Shown here: positions 9,809 through 21,496 of the stretch, piece by piece
How positions within the stretch are numbered: the stretch's first letter is position 1
Layout: each line of letters opens with the position of its first letter
Source: Strigamia acuminata
Taxonomy: Eukaryota > Arthropoda > Chilopoda > Geophilomorpha > Linotaeniidae
Assembly (NCBI GenBank): GCA_949358305.1
Contig: OX442314.1
Span: 64,241,369 to 64,305,368, forward strand
Direction of reading: 5' to 3'
Length of the DNA stretch: 64,000 nucleotides
Translations under genes and position numbers: made by a program
Notes under the pieces: model-generated
The model's database searches: none
What the model saw: the letters and a program-made list of their open reading frames with translations, nothing else
What the model was told of the DNA's origin: nothing

Positions 9809-11033
9809 CAGGGTGGAACAAAAGTCTGTTCCCCTCAAATATTTCCTGAGCAATTGCATCTAGGCCAGCTTTGATGAAGCGATCATATAGGAAGTTGGGT
9901 AAGAGCAATCCAATGAAGGCATCAAATTTGATCTTGAAGGCCATTTTCAAGGTTATTCACTTGCTAACTTCTAAACCAATCACGTTAGAGCAAAATTTCC
10001 AATTACAAAGTTGTAGAGCACCATTAAATTAGTACCATCCAACTTATCTTAGTCATCTTAAGTTAAATGTTTTCGTTTTAAAATGAAAACAAATCAGCTG
10101 AAATAAAGTCACCTATTGAGGCAAAAATTAAATTTCTACTACAAAAATACTGAATTACTTAACACTAGAAAGGCCGGAATTTTTTTTTTATAAAATCTGA
10201 TAAAATTAAAAACGGAAATTTAATTTTATCAGGTTTTATAAAAAAAAATAAAAACCATCAATTTTTATTTTGCTATTTTCTCACATATTTCGCGTGTTAC
10301 TGGTCAATTTGATGGCAAAACGCAAGATACGCGTATTGTTTATGTATTTTGCACGATTTGTGCGCGTTTTGTCCACATTTCGTGCACGTCTTGTGCGCGT
10401 TGTTTCAAGCGGTCATTTTGACCGCTTTCGGCCTTTCTAGGTCAATTCAATTTTTTAAATTTTTTTTACAGAAAAAAGCTACGTTTGCTGATTTATGATG
10501 TAAAGTATCATAAGTTAGTAAAAGTGAAAAAATACCAGCATTGTAAACCCATTGGGTTAATTGCTACAGCTGTCTAAAACAGCTGTTCCGGTCAAAATGA
10601 TCACTCTGGCCGTTCTAGTGTTAAATAAATGTATTCAAATGTGCATTATTGTACAAGTACACAAGAAAAATCACTATCTTTTTTTAATGCCTCAATAATT
10701 TTTTTTTTACAAGAATAAAAAATTTCACTTTGCTGATTTTTTTTCTAATTTGTTTCCTTTTTAAAAATAAATCATTTAACTGAAGATGACTAAGATAAAT
10801 TGTATAGTACTAATTTGATGGTGCTCTACAACTTTTTAATTTGAAATTTTGCTCTAACGTGATTGGTTTAGAAGTTAGCAAGTGAATAACCTTGAAAATG
10901 GCCTTCAAGGTCAAATTTGATGACATCATTGGATTGCTCTCACCCAACTTCCTATATGATCACTTCATTAAAGTTGGCCTAGATGCAATTGCTCAGGAAA
11001 TATTTGAGGGGAACAGACTTTTGTTCCACCCTG
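9809..11033. mobile_element. Non-autonomous DNA element with long inverted repeats, TA target
   Basis: The ends are CAGGGTGGAACAAAAGTCTG and its inverted copy. The inverted repeats extend about 330 bp inward (to about 10135 and from about 10690), with moderate divergence. Flanking bases are TA on the left and CA-TA on the right. Removing the element with one TA restores the copia reading frame, which supports a TA duplication as in Tc1/mariner-type elements. There is no transposase ORF. Family assignment is inference. Confidence 0.8.
10163..10620. mobile_element. piggyBac-like MITE inside the long-TIR element
   Basis: Flanked by TTAA at 10159-10162 and 10621-10624. Ends are CACTAGAAAGGCCGG and, inverted, GGCCGTTCTAGTG. 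A further copy of the end motif (CGGCCTTTCTAGG) occurs near 10428. TTAA target and CACTAGA-like ends are typical of piggyBac-type elements. At 458 bp with no ORF it is non-autonomous. Confidence 0.75.
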
Positions 11034-12298
11034 CATACGCAATTCAGTCCTAAGACTGGAGTAAATCCTATTTCTAGTAATCGTTCGTGGAGCTTGAAAT
11101 ACCACATCCTTCCGGACTCGTGAAGTCCGTACAAGGATTTGACCAGTCGCCAACATTTGTGTTGATTCTCTTTGGTCCGAAAGCCCTTCGGGATATTGAT
11201 GTATTGTGGCACATCAAGGTCTCCGTACAAGTACGCAGACTTGATGTCGAGATGTGTATCTCGCCAGCCTTGCAGAACCACAAGAGAACAAAAGAATATC
11301 AGTACGAGAACAAAGTTGACCACTGGTGAAAATATCTCAGTGAAGTCAACTCCTTCTTTCTGCCCAAAACCTTGCGCAACTAAGCGTGCTCTCCAACGCT
11401 TAATTGCCCCAGTGTGGTCACGTTTGATCTTATAAATCCATTTTGTTCCCAGTAAATTCGTCCCTTCGGTTTTATCAACTTCCTCGTAAACTTTTCTGTC
11501 ATTAAAGATATTAATTTCGTCATCCATGGCATCCTGCCAGTCGGATTTATTGGGATTGGACATAGCTTCTTCAAAAGTATCCGGTTCAACGGATGCATGA
11601 CCGGCGAACCCAACGGTCTCATCTGTTGCTTTGAAATCGAAACAACCCCCATCGTACTGATAGTCTTCTTCTTTGCACCATCGTACAACATCAATCCGAC
11701 TGCGGATTCTATCGCCTAGTTGTCTTATGTAGATCACATCTACCTGCCCAGCAGTTTCACCACTTTGTCTAACGGTTTCCCTCCGTTGCCATGGTGTCAT
11801 GTCCAAAATTTTTAAATTCTGGGGAGCGGTCATACGTTTTCTCACTATATCTCCCTTTAACTTAGCACCGCGTGGTGGATTCCTCCTAACTGGTGGAGGT
11901 GTGAGAGTCGGATCCGGAAGCCAAACCTCCACTTGTTCTTCTTCCTCTTGTTCAATCCCACCAACAGCTTGAGCAATTTCTTCCACAATTCCAGGCTCAA
12001 CTAATTGAGGATCAGGGTCTTTCGCTTGAGGTGCAGGAGCTGGAATCACAGCTTTTTGTGCAGGGAGCATTTGGGGTAATTGCTGTTGCACAGCAGGAAT
12101 AATCTCATCATCCGAATCTTCATCCCATGATGCCGCTACAAAATCTGGTTCAGAAGGAATGGAAGCTAATTGCATCGATTCGTGCCAAAAAACATTTTCA
12201 TTAATCTTCACATGTTTTGAAGCAATCACTTGGTTGGATTTGGGGTCCCAAACTCGATACCCCCGCGTCTTAATCGCATAACCGACTAGGGCCCCAGG
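11034..12298 (-). pseudogene. pol: Copia-B pol: integrase tail, linker and RT first half
   Basis: From 12298 downward it encodes the end of the integrase region, a Pro/Gln/Glu-rich linker, then RT with LLGTKWIYKIKRDHTGAI, RARLVAQGFGQKEGVDFTE and LDIKSAYLYGDLDVPQYI, ending LLEIGFTPVLGLNCV at the insertion. It is in frame with 12299-13660 but separated from it by a TGA, apparently a Trp codon turned stop. Confidence 0.88.
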
Positions 12299-13660
12299 TC
12301 ATGCCCTTTCTTCCAACTTGCTTCTCCTTGTTTGTGAAGGAATGTGCACGAAAACTTTAGAACCGATACATCTTAAATGTCTCAACGACATTTTCTTGTT
12401 ATAAAACAAGTTATAAGGGGTTTTCCCACTTAAGCTTGCATGTGAGAATCTATTTTTAAGATAGACAACTGTCACGGCCAATTCTGCCCACAAACCTTTT
12501 GGAAAATTGTTTTCGAAGAGCATGGCTCTAATTCCCCCAACAATTGTTCTGTTTGCTCTTTTGGCCACGGAATTCATTTCTGGGGAGTAGGGGTTTGTTT
12601 GGATGCACTTAAGCCCAATAGAAGCCGCATAGTCATCCCACTTTTTCGACACAAACTCCCCGCCGTTGTCTGTCTTGATGCATTTGACCTTTTTCCCAGT
12701 GCTGCGCTCAACTTCAGTTTGCCATCGTTTGAAACGCTCAAACGCATCCCCCTTGTTTTTAATAATTTCCACCCACATAAAACGTGAGTAATCGTCCACG
12801 ATTATCAAGTAATAGCTGGCCCCACCAAGAGATTTGAAAGGTTGAGGGCCCCACAGATCCATGTGGATTACTTCCAAAATTCCCTTTGTAGAAATTTCTG
12901 GGATTGGGGAAAAGGTTGCCCTAGTGCTCTTTGCCTTCGAACACGCGTCGCAAGGCGAAAGTTCTTTGTCGGAGAGTTTAACTCCGAAAATGTCAGGCGA
13001 AACTTCCATTTTTGCAATCCCACTTGCATTAAAATGGCCCATTCTGGAGTGCCAAATGTCCATTGGCTGTGGTTTCACTTTGATCTTTTCGATTTTTCCC
13101 CCATTCGAAACATTTTGCCCGTTAGTATCATTTAAATTGCTTTTCTGAAGATTTGACGCATTTACTAGCGCATTTACGCTCACTTGCTGCTTCGCTGCAG
13201 TCTGCACTGCCCCACTCAATGTGTTTAGTAATGCTGCCTTAAAATCTACTGTTTTTAGTAAAGGATTAATGACACTTTCACTTTTTACAACATTTTTGAC
13301 CGAATTTCCACCCACCGCTGCACTCTGTTGCGCAGAAGGTGCAGTTGTGTTCACAATATTGGCCTCTATTTTGCAGTTAACTTTGTACATCCGATCATTC
13401 GTTCTTTCTGCAACAATAAAAGGCTCACTAATTCGGTCTTTAAACATGGTCAACTTTCCATTTTTGATAAAAGTTGTGAAACCAGCTTCATCTGTCCGGC
13501 CCAGCGATAAGAGGTTTTTCTTAAAATTTGGCGCAAAATAAACATTTTGCAGTGTGATTTCCCTACATCTGCCTGCATAACAAGATGTGATCAACACGTT
13601 GCCAATGCCCTCGATTTTAGACTTTCCTTCCCCCTGCTGGACACTATAGCCGGACAGTGG
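12299..13660 (-). pseudogene. pol: Copia-B pol: protease end, GAG-pre-integrase and integrase
   Basis: Contains the protease C-terminal part, the zinc-binding pre-integrase segment (MDIWHSRMGHFN, CDACSKAKS) and the integrase core: HMDLWGP, KTDNGGEF and PEMNSVAKRANRTI. The last motif normally carries the catalytic Glu (AERANRT in Copia-A and Copia-C). Here it is Lys, so the integrase should be inactive. It ends with TGA at 12299-12301. The reading frame right of 13660 is the Copia-C LTR and not part of this gene. Confidence 0.9.
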
Positions 13661-14127
13661 TGTTAGGTTGACGTTTTCCTGTTTGTCCTCGCATCCGCGT
13701 AGATTATCGGATTGCATATTGTGGATAAATGCAATCAGTGTGTTGCCATGTTGATGTCCCGTATTGCAGTCGGTTGATTCTGTTTTTTTAATCCCAATGC
13801 TGGTTTTGTACCGCAACCGACTCCTATTACGTGACAACACACACAACCTGTCATCTGCTCAAATGAGCACTTATTGTTTATGTTGTTCTGTTTGTTTTAT
13901 CCATTAGTTTTGTCTTTCTGTAAAGAACAAGTCAGTGTATTGAAACAATGATTTGTTCTATGATTTCATTGTGTTTGAGATCGAGGGCGATTAGCCTCGA
14001 ACTGGGTTTTTATGTAACACACTTACTTTTGTAATAAAAGATGGCGGACGCGTGTCCGATTTATCCGCCCAGCCAAAATGATGTTTCCGAGTTATTTCGA
14101 CAGCGCACAGGCCATTGCAACTCTTCA
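13661..14127 (+). repeat. 5' LTR of Copia-C
   Basis: TGTTAGGTTGACG to CAACTCTTCA. An AATAAA near 14032 could be the poly(A) signal. Confidence 0.93.
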
Positions 14128-14130
14128 AAG

Positions 14131-15242
14131 TGGTAGCAGAGGGTAAAAACGATCTGGCAACGACGTTTTTGAAGAAGAAACGGCCATTTTGCGACTACGA
14201 GAAGTCGCCGAGTGTGCGCCCGCCCAGCTCGTCGTAAAAACGAGTTTTCGGTGCGGATTTCTACGTGGAATCGTCGCCACAACGTGTGCGGAGGATTCCT
14301 CGCCATCAGCGGAACATTTGGATACGTTTTCGTCACGAAAATCGGTATTTTTCGTCGTTTCGACGTCGTGGAAATAAACGACGGTCGAAATTTGTGTTTT
14401 GTTTATTCTACGAGTGGCTGCAAGTGCCAGCGCTTCGTGGGATTTTTCAGCAGTGTTGTGTGGTCAATTACACCCACAACAGGATCTTTTTCGACGGTAG
14501 GAACATTTATTGTCGATTTCCGTGCGAAATAAGCACGTTTGGACGTCGTCATCGAAGATTTTCGCGACGGCGGCCATTTTCTTTTTGGATAAATCGTCGC
14601 GACCGACGATTTTTGCAACACGCAGAGAAGTCTGCGGTCACCGAGAAGTCCTGCACACGTTAAGCGTGTGTGCAGGCGTTATTTTCCGTGTTTCGAACCC
14701 CGGAGTCCGTCTCACGAAGGCGCGGACGAGCGCGACGTTGATTTTCCCGCGATCGCACGGAAGTGTGCACGCGGACGGCACGACAGCCCATTTTCCGTGC
14801 GTACGACGACGTGGGAGCAACGTTTCGTCCTCGAAGGACGTTATTGCGACGCTTTGCACCCGCAATTCGCCGCAACTTTACCAGCTTCACATCAAAAAGT
14901 GTAATATAATTTACTGTCGTGAAACTCTGTTAGTTTTAAGGTTTTGTTGTGGTCCCCTGTTAGAATCGGTGCTACCCGACGTCCAGTCGGGCACGTAGCA
15001 CTGTATTCTTGGCTAGGCTTATCCACGGCCACCCAACCATCCCGCGGGCCCCAGGAGGCGCGAACGGAAGAGTTGGGGGATTGCTAGTCAAGGTTTTTCA
15101 ATCTCACTTATTGAGATTCCCCGGGTTGTGTGCATTATTCGCCTTCATTTTTGGGGGAATTCTGCATCCGTGCGACGAATTTACGTGGTTTGTGTGACTT
15201 GTGCTTCGGTTCTTCACTAAATTTCGTCGCAAATTTCCCGAA
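14131..15242 (+). other. Primer binding site (14131-14141) and leader of Copia-C
   Basis: TGGTAGCAGAG, three bases after the LTR, complements the 3' end of initiator-Met tRNA, the usual copia primer. The GC-rich leader of about 1.1 kb resembles that of Copia-A (40318-41423). Several short ORFs are present but none has a recognisable product. Confidence 0.8.
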
Positions 15243-17594
15243 ATGGCGTCCTACGACCGCCATGATGATTACAAGGACGTGAAAAAGTTGGACGGAACCA
15301 ACTATCCGACCTGGAGCGTACAGGTACAGCTCCTCCTCCAATCGTACGGTGTTTGGGGCCACGTGACCGGCAAGACAAAAGAGCCGCCGGCCGGATCACC
15401 GTTTCGAGAGACAAGGGATTTTGAGAAAGGCGAAGAAAGGGCCCGCTCCACCATTTGTTTGGCTTGCGGCGAGGCCCAACAGGTCGTGGCGGTTGCCCAG
15501 GCCACTGCTAAAGAAGTGTGGGAGGCACTGAAAGCTGCCTACCAGCCCACGACCCGGGCACGCAAAGCCCGTCTTCGCAGGGAATTTTTAGACATGCGGT
15601 TGCATGAAAACGAAGAGATGTTTGTTTTCACCGCACGTGTTGATCGGAAAGTAGTACAGCTTGCAGATGTCAAGATTCAAATTTCTGATGAGTTTCACGC
15701 CTTTCAATATCTTGACCTGCTGCCACCCCAATACGAACCGGTCAAGCAGACGGTTTATCACTGGGGTGACACAGAGTTCACGGCAGCAGCGGTCAAGGAA
15801 CGCCTGGTAGGCGAATACAACCGCCTACATGTAACAACCGACGAGTTTGGCGTGCCTTCCAAGGTGCCATTGGAGAACACTGGTGCCTTCTTTAACCAAG
15901 GCGGAAGACAACGCGGACGTGGTGGAAATGCACCCGGCGGCCCACGCATCTGTTTTACTTGCGGTGGGACGGGCCACTTCGCCCGTGAATGCCCTACTCC
16001 ACCGAAACAGCAATTCCAAGCAAAAGGAAACCAAACTGGACAATTTAGAGGCAATCCACGGGGCAAGGGACGTGGAAGAGGCCAGCAAAAGGCCACTGTC
16101 ACACAGGCTGACATATTCAGTGACTCTCCAGTCTCTTATTACTCCGCGGCGATTTGGCTTCAACAACAACCCCCTGTGCCGGCTTCCCACGTGTCTCACG
16201 CGAATTATGATTCGCAATGGTACGTCGACACAGGGGCGACGGACCATTTCTCCTTCAACAAAGACTGGTTCTCCGACTTCAAGCCATTAACTGGCCACGT
16301 GCAACAGGGAGAAGGAAAGTCGAGAATCGAAGGAATAGGAAATGTGACGTTGACATCGATTTATGGAACCCGCACCCGTGCAATTACATTGCATAATGTA
16401 TTTTATGCACCCAACTTTAGGAAGAATTTGATTTCGTTGGGTCGCACGGATGAAGCTGGGGCAACGACCATGATTAAAAATGGCAAAATGGTTATTTATA
16501 ACGACAAAATTGATGACCCTTCCATCACTGCGGAACGCACGAGTGATCGGATGTATAAGGTCAATTGTCGTATTTCCCCTGTGAACACTGCCGCATTACC
16601 TGCGCAACAGGCTGCGACAGTGTCTTCTAGTCCGCTTATAAAAGGCGATGAAGTTGTAAATTCGATACTAACATACCCTAGTTTTAAGGACGCATTAACC
16701 CAAAATTCGAGTGAGTCAGGGAAACCTGCACCAGCGATAAAGGGGCAAGCGAGTGTTGCGAACAACGCGCCTGCGAATGTTACGACTAATGCGCAAGCGA
16801 ATGTTTCGAATAAAATTAAGGCAAAGACTGCCAATGCCTCTAAGGAGGCAAGTTCAATTGTGCAGAACAATGCAGACAAAGCAGAGAATGGGAACAATTC
16901 TACTAATGGGGTTAAAACTTTTGACAAGAAAGATAAGGCTCAAACGATGGACATTTGGCACTCCCGCCTAGGGCATTTAAATGCAAAGGGAATTGCGGGA
17001 TTAGAAAAGTCAACTGATGTTTTTGGGCTGAAACTCTCGAATAAGGAGTTGTCGACGTGTGACTTTTGCGCCAGGGCGAAGAGTACACGTGCTAGTTTTC
17101 CCCCAATAATTGGAATTACGACAAAAAGCATTTTGGAAATAGTGCACTTAGACGTGTGGGGCCCCGCGCCAGTTCAAACATTGGGTGGGGCGTACTATTA
17201 TCTCATTCTCATCGATGATTTTTCCCGCTTTATGTGGATAATCGTCATGAAACGGAAAAGTGACGTTTTAGGACATTTCAAGCGGTGGCTACTTGAAGTT
17301 GAGCGAACGACCTCTAGGAAGGTAAAGGCTATAAAAACTGATAATGGAGGGGAGTTCATATCTAGACAATGGGACGATTATGTGGCGACAATTGGGCTTA
17401 AGTGTATGAGGACTAATGCATACAGCCCAGAAATGAATTCGGTCGCCGAACGGGCGAACCGTACCATTCTTAATGGTACTCGGGCACTTCTTTTTGAGAA
17501 TAAATTTCCCGCCACTCTATGGGCAGAGCTTGCCGTTTCAGTTGTATATCTGAAAAACCGTTTTCCACATACGGGAATTGGGGGAAAAACACCT
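15243..17594 (+). CDS. gag-pol: Copia-C Gag-protease-integrase, cut by Gypsy-D
   Basis: Start chosen at MASYDRHDDYK; the frame runs on upstream without a better ATG, and Copia-A begins with the same residues. Gag has the copia-type N-terminal domain (LDGTNYPTWSVQVQLLL) and a CCHC knuckle (CFTCGGTGHFAREC) near residue 237. Protease has WYVDTGATDHF near 328. The pre-integrase segment is near 571 (WHSRLGHLN, CDFCARAKS). Integrase has HLDVWGP near 636, KTDNGGEF near 698 and the Glu in AERANRT near 735, so the triad is complete. The frame is broken after GGKTP at the ACCT target; it resumes at 31113. Confidence 0.93.
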
Positions 17595-18589
17595 TGTCGC
17601 GCTCAACTCGGTCTGTCGCTGATACGTGGTATGAGTCACTCTCTGATCTCGCAATACCGCTTTACTCAAGCGGTTACCCAAATAATGTAACACGGCAAGA
17701 CAATGTAAAAGGTAAATATAATAAATGTATTTATTATACGGGAATATACAGTTAAAAGGGAATAAAATATGTAAGGGAATAAAAGGTAAAAGGAAAGGGG
17801 TGTGAAGTTGGCGGGAAACTGGTCGAGGTCGTCCTTTGTCGCTGTGGATCCAAGATGGCGTCCGCGTGGCAACGTGGTGTCGTCTTGGGCCGGCGTGGCA
17901 ATGAATGGCGTCCTCGTCTCACGTTTCTCGTTCGGTCCTTCGGGCTCACGCTGGTCGGGCGCGAGTGAATGCCTGAAAGGTCTTACTTCTGGTCTGTTGT
18001 CTAGGTTTAGGGTTTTTTGTAGGTGTCCGGCGATCACACAGCGGCGGACGCTTGGTGGTTCCCGGCGATACACACAGCGGCGGGAACGCTCGTCGTGGTT
18101 ACTGCAATTTAGGCTTGTGCGACCGTTTGTCTGCACAACTCGCTAAATTGGAGTAGGTTTACTATTTCTAGCTGGCTTGCTAAAATAGTGTGGTAATCTT
18201 GTTTCGCAGGTTACTCTGCGGAGGTTAACACAAATCAATCGTACTCACGTTGAAAGTCCCTTGTCCTAGGTCACTCCTGAAGTCTTTGTACTTAGGCTTG
18301 ATCGTTTTAGGACGTTTGGCTTTTACGTGTATCTTGGTTGATTTTTGTGTTGGTTCTGCCCGCTCAGTGCAAGGCGAATTCCTTTGCACAAAGCGGGGGG
18401 TGACAGGTGACTAAAGCCACCCAATAGTGGAGAAGACGAATCTCCCCCACTCCCCCAGGGCAGACGCCCGTCCATTGACTGGATGTCAATGCTCTGAGGG
18501 AAGGGAGGCGCGCGTGCGACTCCCCTTCTTTACCCGTATGTAGGCCACGAGAGAAACTCTTCGTGCCCCACCCCAGTCGGGTCACCACA
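17595..18589 (-). repeat. 3' LTR of Gypsy-D
   Basis: On minus: TGTGGTGACCC to GAGCGCGACA, 995 bp. Short ORFs inside it recur exactly in the 5' LTR, which shows the two copies are the same over at least those stretches. Confidence 0.93.
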
Positions 18590-18602
18590 CGTCCCCCTCC
18601 CA
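18590..18602 (-). promoter_or_regulatory. Polypurine tract of Gypsy-D
   Basis: On minus TGGGAGGGGGACG immediately precedes the LTR start TGTGG. Confidence 0.8.
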
Positions 18603-18628
18603 GCTCTGACCGCCGGTGTTCGGAGCGA

Positions 18629-21496
18629 TCAATCCTTCTTGCTGGGACCCGACGCTGGATCCATCGCCTGGGCGAAACTCACTCCAGGGACGGGCGGCTC
18701 AGCGCCGGGCGGCACAACGCCGGGCGGCAAAACCAGATCTCCAACCAAGGCTGAAGACTGGTCGCGGGGGTCCTCGTGCTCGGAAATGAAGCACAATGCG
18801 TGGCCGCCGGCTGGCTCGTACGGGGCACGTCTCCTCTCATGCAGCCAAACCCGCGGAATGAACGCCGAAAACCCGGAATTGGTGTGCCGGATCGCGTTCG
18901 CCTCCGCGGCCGTTCGAGGCGCACGGTGGGCCCTCAGCAAACGCTGATGGAGGATCAAATCGGTGGTCTGGCGCACCTGGTTGTGTAGCCAAACGAATAC
19001 CGATTTCCCCTTGTCTCTCTGCGCGAGGATGAATTTGCGCGTCGCCGTCGTCATCGACAGCTGAGAGAACTCGTCACACAACTTCTCATAGTAGTTTGTC
19101 GGAGGCTTCGCCGCTTTCGCTGGCTTGGCGCTCTTCGAAACCACTGCCTGCTGGACAGTCTCTTCCTGCGCTTCTTGGGCTGCGGGAGGCGTCAGGCTCT
19201 GGCGAGCGGCGGACATCGTTGGCGGCGTCCGGCATAGCAGGCGTCTAGGCTTACCCGCCGCATTTGATAGGACGGGTGTCTGTGGCGTCGCCGCTGGTGG
19301 CATCGGTGGCGGCGGCGGAGGTGGAGTTGGGGCTCCACGTGAAGCAGTCGAAGAGGCGGCGTCGCTCTCCATCAGCTCTTCACTCGTGACCATCATTGCG
19401 TGTGACTGCGCTGACGGTGTTGGCTCCCACGTGGTAACGGCGTGGCGGAAGGCCATGCTCCGCAACTTATACCCCTCCCATTCGGGGTTCACCACGTCCC
19501 GGGTCAGCTCGAAGCGAGTCATCGCCGGGTTGGGGAGAATGGCGCTCCATTCTCCAACGAGTGCGCGAGGTATCTGCACACCCTCTCTGTCTACTACGGA
19601 CCAACAGGCCATCGCCTGTCGTCCGACCCCAAAGAGCGAGGGGGTCAATAACTGGACCATGATTTTCGTCAAAGCCAGCTGTAGACTGCGCCGATTTACA
19701 GGGTTGCTGCGATCAGGATCTGCAGCGAACGCGCGCGAGTGGTGCCGCATCATCGAAATCCCCCACTCGATGAAATGGCGCTGAGTGACGTCGGCGCCCT
19801 GCAGAGCAGCGGCGGCGGCCCTCGGGTCCTCCATCACAAATGCGAAGGCCAAGAGCTCTTCGATCGATGGATTGGCTGCTTCTCGAGCCAGCCGTGCGTT
19901 TTCGTCACGCTGTTCATACCACATCGCGGTGCGGTCGTGTCTTGCCTTGCTCGGGTAATATTCTCCGAATCGGGCGTTATGGCATTCCCGCGCAATGCTC
20001 TGGTGAACGGGCAACATCACCGAGTCGTCGACGGCCAAGTTCGGCGTAGTGCTCGAACCCGGCATCGGCGGCGGCGGCGGCGGGGGCTGCGTCGGCGGCG
20101 GCAGCGGCTGTGTCGGCGGCGGCAGCGTCAGGGACTGCTGTGCTGGCAACGGTTGCGACGTTGATGACTGCGTCGGCAACAGCAACGTCAAAGACTGTTG
20201 TGTTGGCGGTGGCAGCGTCGCTTGCACTCCAGTCGGCGTGACTTGGAGTGCCGGGAGCTGGCTTACAGTACTCGTCGGTGGAACGACGGCCGTAGGCGCG
20301 TTTTCTACACGCGGTCGCGAATTGACATATTCGCTTAACCACCGTGCCACTTCGTGTGGAATCACGGTACCATGCTCGACGACGCCCATCTTGCGAGCGA
20401 ACTGCATCGCGGGGTCGAAACGAGACAATTTCTTGCGTTTCATCTGGGTGATGATCTCGCGAAGGTCCCGCGTGTCTGGCGCTAGGACGCGACGCTCCCC
20501 GGAAGATCGGCCACTCGACTTCGATCGTGCCTCTCTCGCTTCCTTCGCTTCGATTGCTTTGAGAGCGTGTTCGGGAAGGGGAATTCCTCGCGCCTCGCAG
20601 CGAGCGAAATACCGCTCTTTGCGGTCTCGTTTCCGCTGCTCACGATGAGTTAGCGGATGTCTGCCGACACGGGGACGAGAGACTCGCTCTTCGTCACCCG
20701 AAATCCAGACTTCTCGAGTCTCTTTACCGTCTTTCATCTGACGGTTGACGAACACCCTTGGTCTGGTGTAATTCGCGGGGTCGCGCGGTGGCTGCGCTGA
20801 CGTTCCCGCTCCATCGTTGACGGTCGAGTGCTGTTCGACGCACTGTTTCTTCGACCGTCCCGGGGAGCGCGATTCGCTGCCCCCGGTTCCCTTGGAGCGC
20901 TTGCGCTTCCTTGGGAAATTATATTTGGGGCCGAGAATTCCCAAATAGTGGAGTTGCCACATTTCAGCTTGTGACGTGAGAATCCCCATTCTCGGTCGCC
21001 ACTGTGGCGTAACTTCTCCCTGCCGAATCTGCTCGCACCACAGATGTATATCGGCGGTGCTCATTCCGTCGTCTTGCAAAATCCGCTCTGCAACCGCCGG
21101 CGCAGTGTCGATTAGCTGCTGGCGGTAGTGTTGATACACTTCTTCGCGGGCCTCCTCGGTCTCGGCCGCTTGCCACGCGAACAACACATGCTCCTCCGCC
21201 GGCCTGCCGGAGTATTGGCTCGACAGGGCCGGGTGGAAGATTGGTGACTTCGGGTCATCGATGCGAGCGAGCTCTGCAGCGACGACGTTTCGCACCGACT
21301 CCGGGAACGCGTCCAGGAGTGTACAATCGTTAACCCAACGCTTGGCGAGGGCGCGCGAAAATAATACGCGCAGGCGGTATGGCTTCGCATCTTCGCCAAA
21401 GCAGCGGCGCAGAAAATCGGGCAGTACGCCTCGATATATGCCCGCTCGCACTATGCATGCGGGGCTGAGCGCTCCCCATGTGTCTCGGAGCTCCAT
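18629..21496 (-). CDS. Third ORF of Gypsy-D, unknown function, 955 aa
   Basis: I do not recognise this protein. It lies between pol and the 3' LTR, where env sits in errantiviruses, but no envelope features are visible: from the ATG at 21496 there is no signal peptide and no clear membrane segment. The ATG comes directly after a strong 3' splice site, so translation from a spliced RNA is likely. The N-terminal third is mixed alpha-type (MELRDTWGALSPACIV) followed by a basic stretch FPRKRKRSKG that looks like a nuclear localisation signal. A highly charged Arg/Glu region (HREQRKRDRKERY) comes next, then a Pro/Gln-rich linker with runs of Pro, a second folded-looking region, a second Pro-rich linker, and a C-terminal region (YYEKLCDEFSQLS). 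The frame is also open to 21883 but without a good start. Confidence 0.8.
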   Translation of the reverse strand: MELRDTWGALSPACIVRAGIYRGVLPDFLRRCFGEDAKPYRLRVLFSRALAKRWVNDCTLLDAFPESVRNVVAAELARIDDPKSPIFHPALSSQYSGRPAEEHVLFAWQAAETEEAREEVYQHYRQQLIDTAPAVAERILQDDGMSTADIHLWCEQIRQGEVTPQWRPRMGILTSQAEMWQLHYLGILGPKYNFPRKRKRSKGTGGSESRSPGRSKKQCVEQHSTVNDGAGTSAQPPRDPANYTRPRVFVNRQMKDGKETREVWISGDEERVSRPRVGRHPLTHREQRKRDRKERYFARCEARGIPLPEHALKAIEAKEAREARSKSSGRSSGERRVLAPDTRDLREIITQMKRKKLSRFDPAMQFARKMGVVEHGTVIPHEVARWLSEYVNSRPRVENAPTAVVPPTSTVSQLPALQVTPTGVQATLPPPTQQSLTLLLPTQSSTSQPLPAQQSLTLPPPTQPLPPPTQPPPPPPPMPGSSTTPNLAVDDSVMLPVHQSIARECHNARFGEYYPSKARHDRTAMWYEQRDENARLAREAANPSIEELLAFAFVMEDPRAAAAALQGADVTQRHFIEWGISMMRHHSRAFAADPDRSNPVNRRSLQLALTKIMVQLLTPSLFGVGRQAMACWSVVDREGVQIPRALVGEWSAILPNPAMTRFELTRDVVNPEWEGYKLRSMAFRHAVTTWEPTPSAQSHAMMVTSEELMESDAASSTASRGAPTPPPPPPPMPPAATPQTPVLSNAAGKPRRLLCRTPPTMSAARQSLTPPAAQEAQEETVQQAVVSKSAKPAKAAKPPTNYYEKLCDEFSQLSMTTATRKFILAQRDKGKSVFVWLHNQVRQTTDLILHQRLLRAHRAPRTAAEANAIRHTNSGFSAFIPRVWLHERRRAPYEPAGGHALCFISEHEDPRDQSSALVGDLVLPPGVVPPGAEPPVPGVSFAQAMDPASGPSKKD

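Noticed and set aside
13661-13846. N-terminal 60 residues of the frame that continues into Copia-B integrase
   Set aside because: This part is the antisense of the Copia-C LTR; the copia coding sequence ends at 13660.
14131-14141. tRNA gene suggested by TGGTAGCAGAG and similar sites (36226, 41424, 53684)
   Set aside because: These are retrotransposon primer sites next to LTRs; no cloverleaf surrounds them.
14189-14998. Several plus and minus ORFs in the Copia-C leader
   Set aside because: They overlap in many frames, lack domains and lie in a noncoding leader.
17666-18146. Matching ORF pairs at 17666-18146 and 30185-30665
   Set aside because: They lie inside the two Gypsy-D LTRs and recur only because the LTRs are copies.
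19125-20648. Long plus-strand ORFs opposite the Gypsy-D third ORF
   Set aside because: They are shadows of a GC-rich coding strand with low-complexity repeats and have no recognisable domains.
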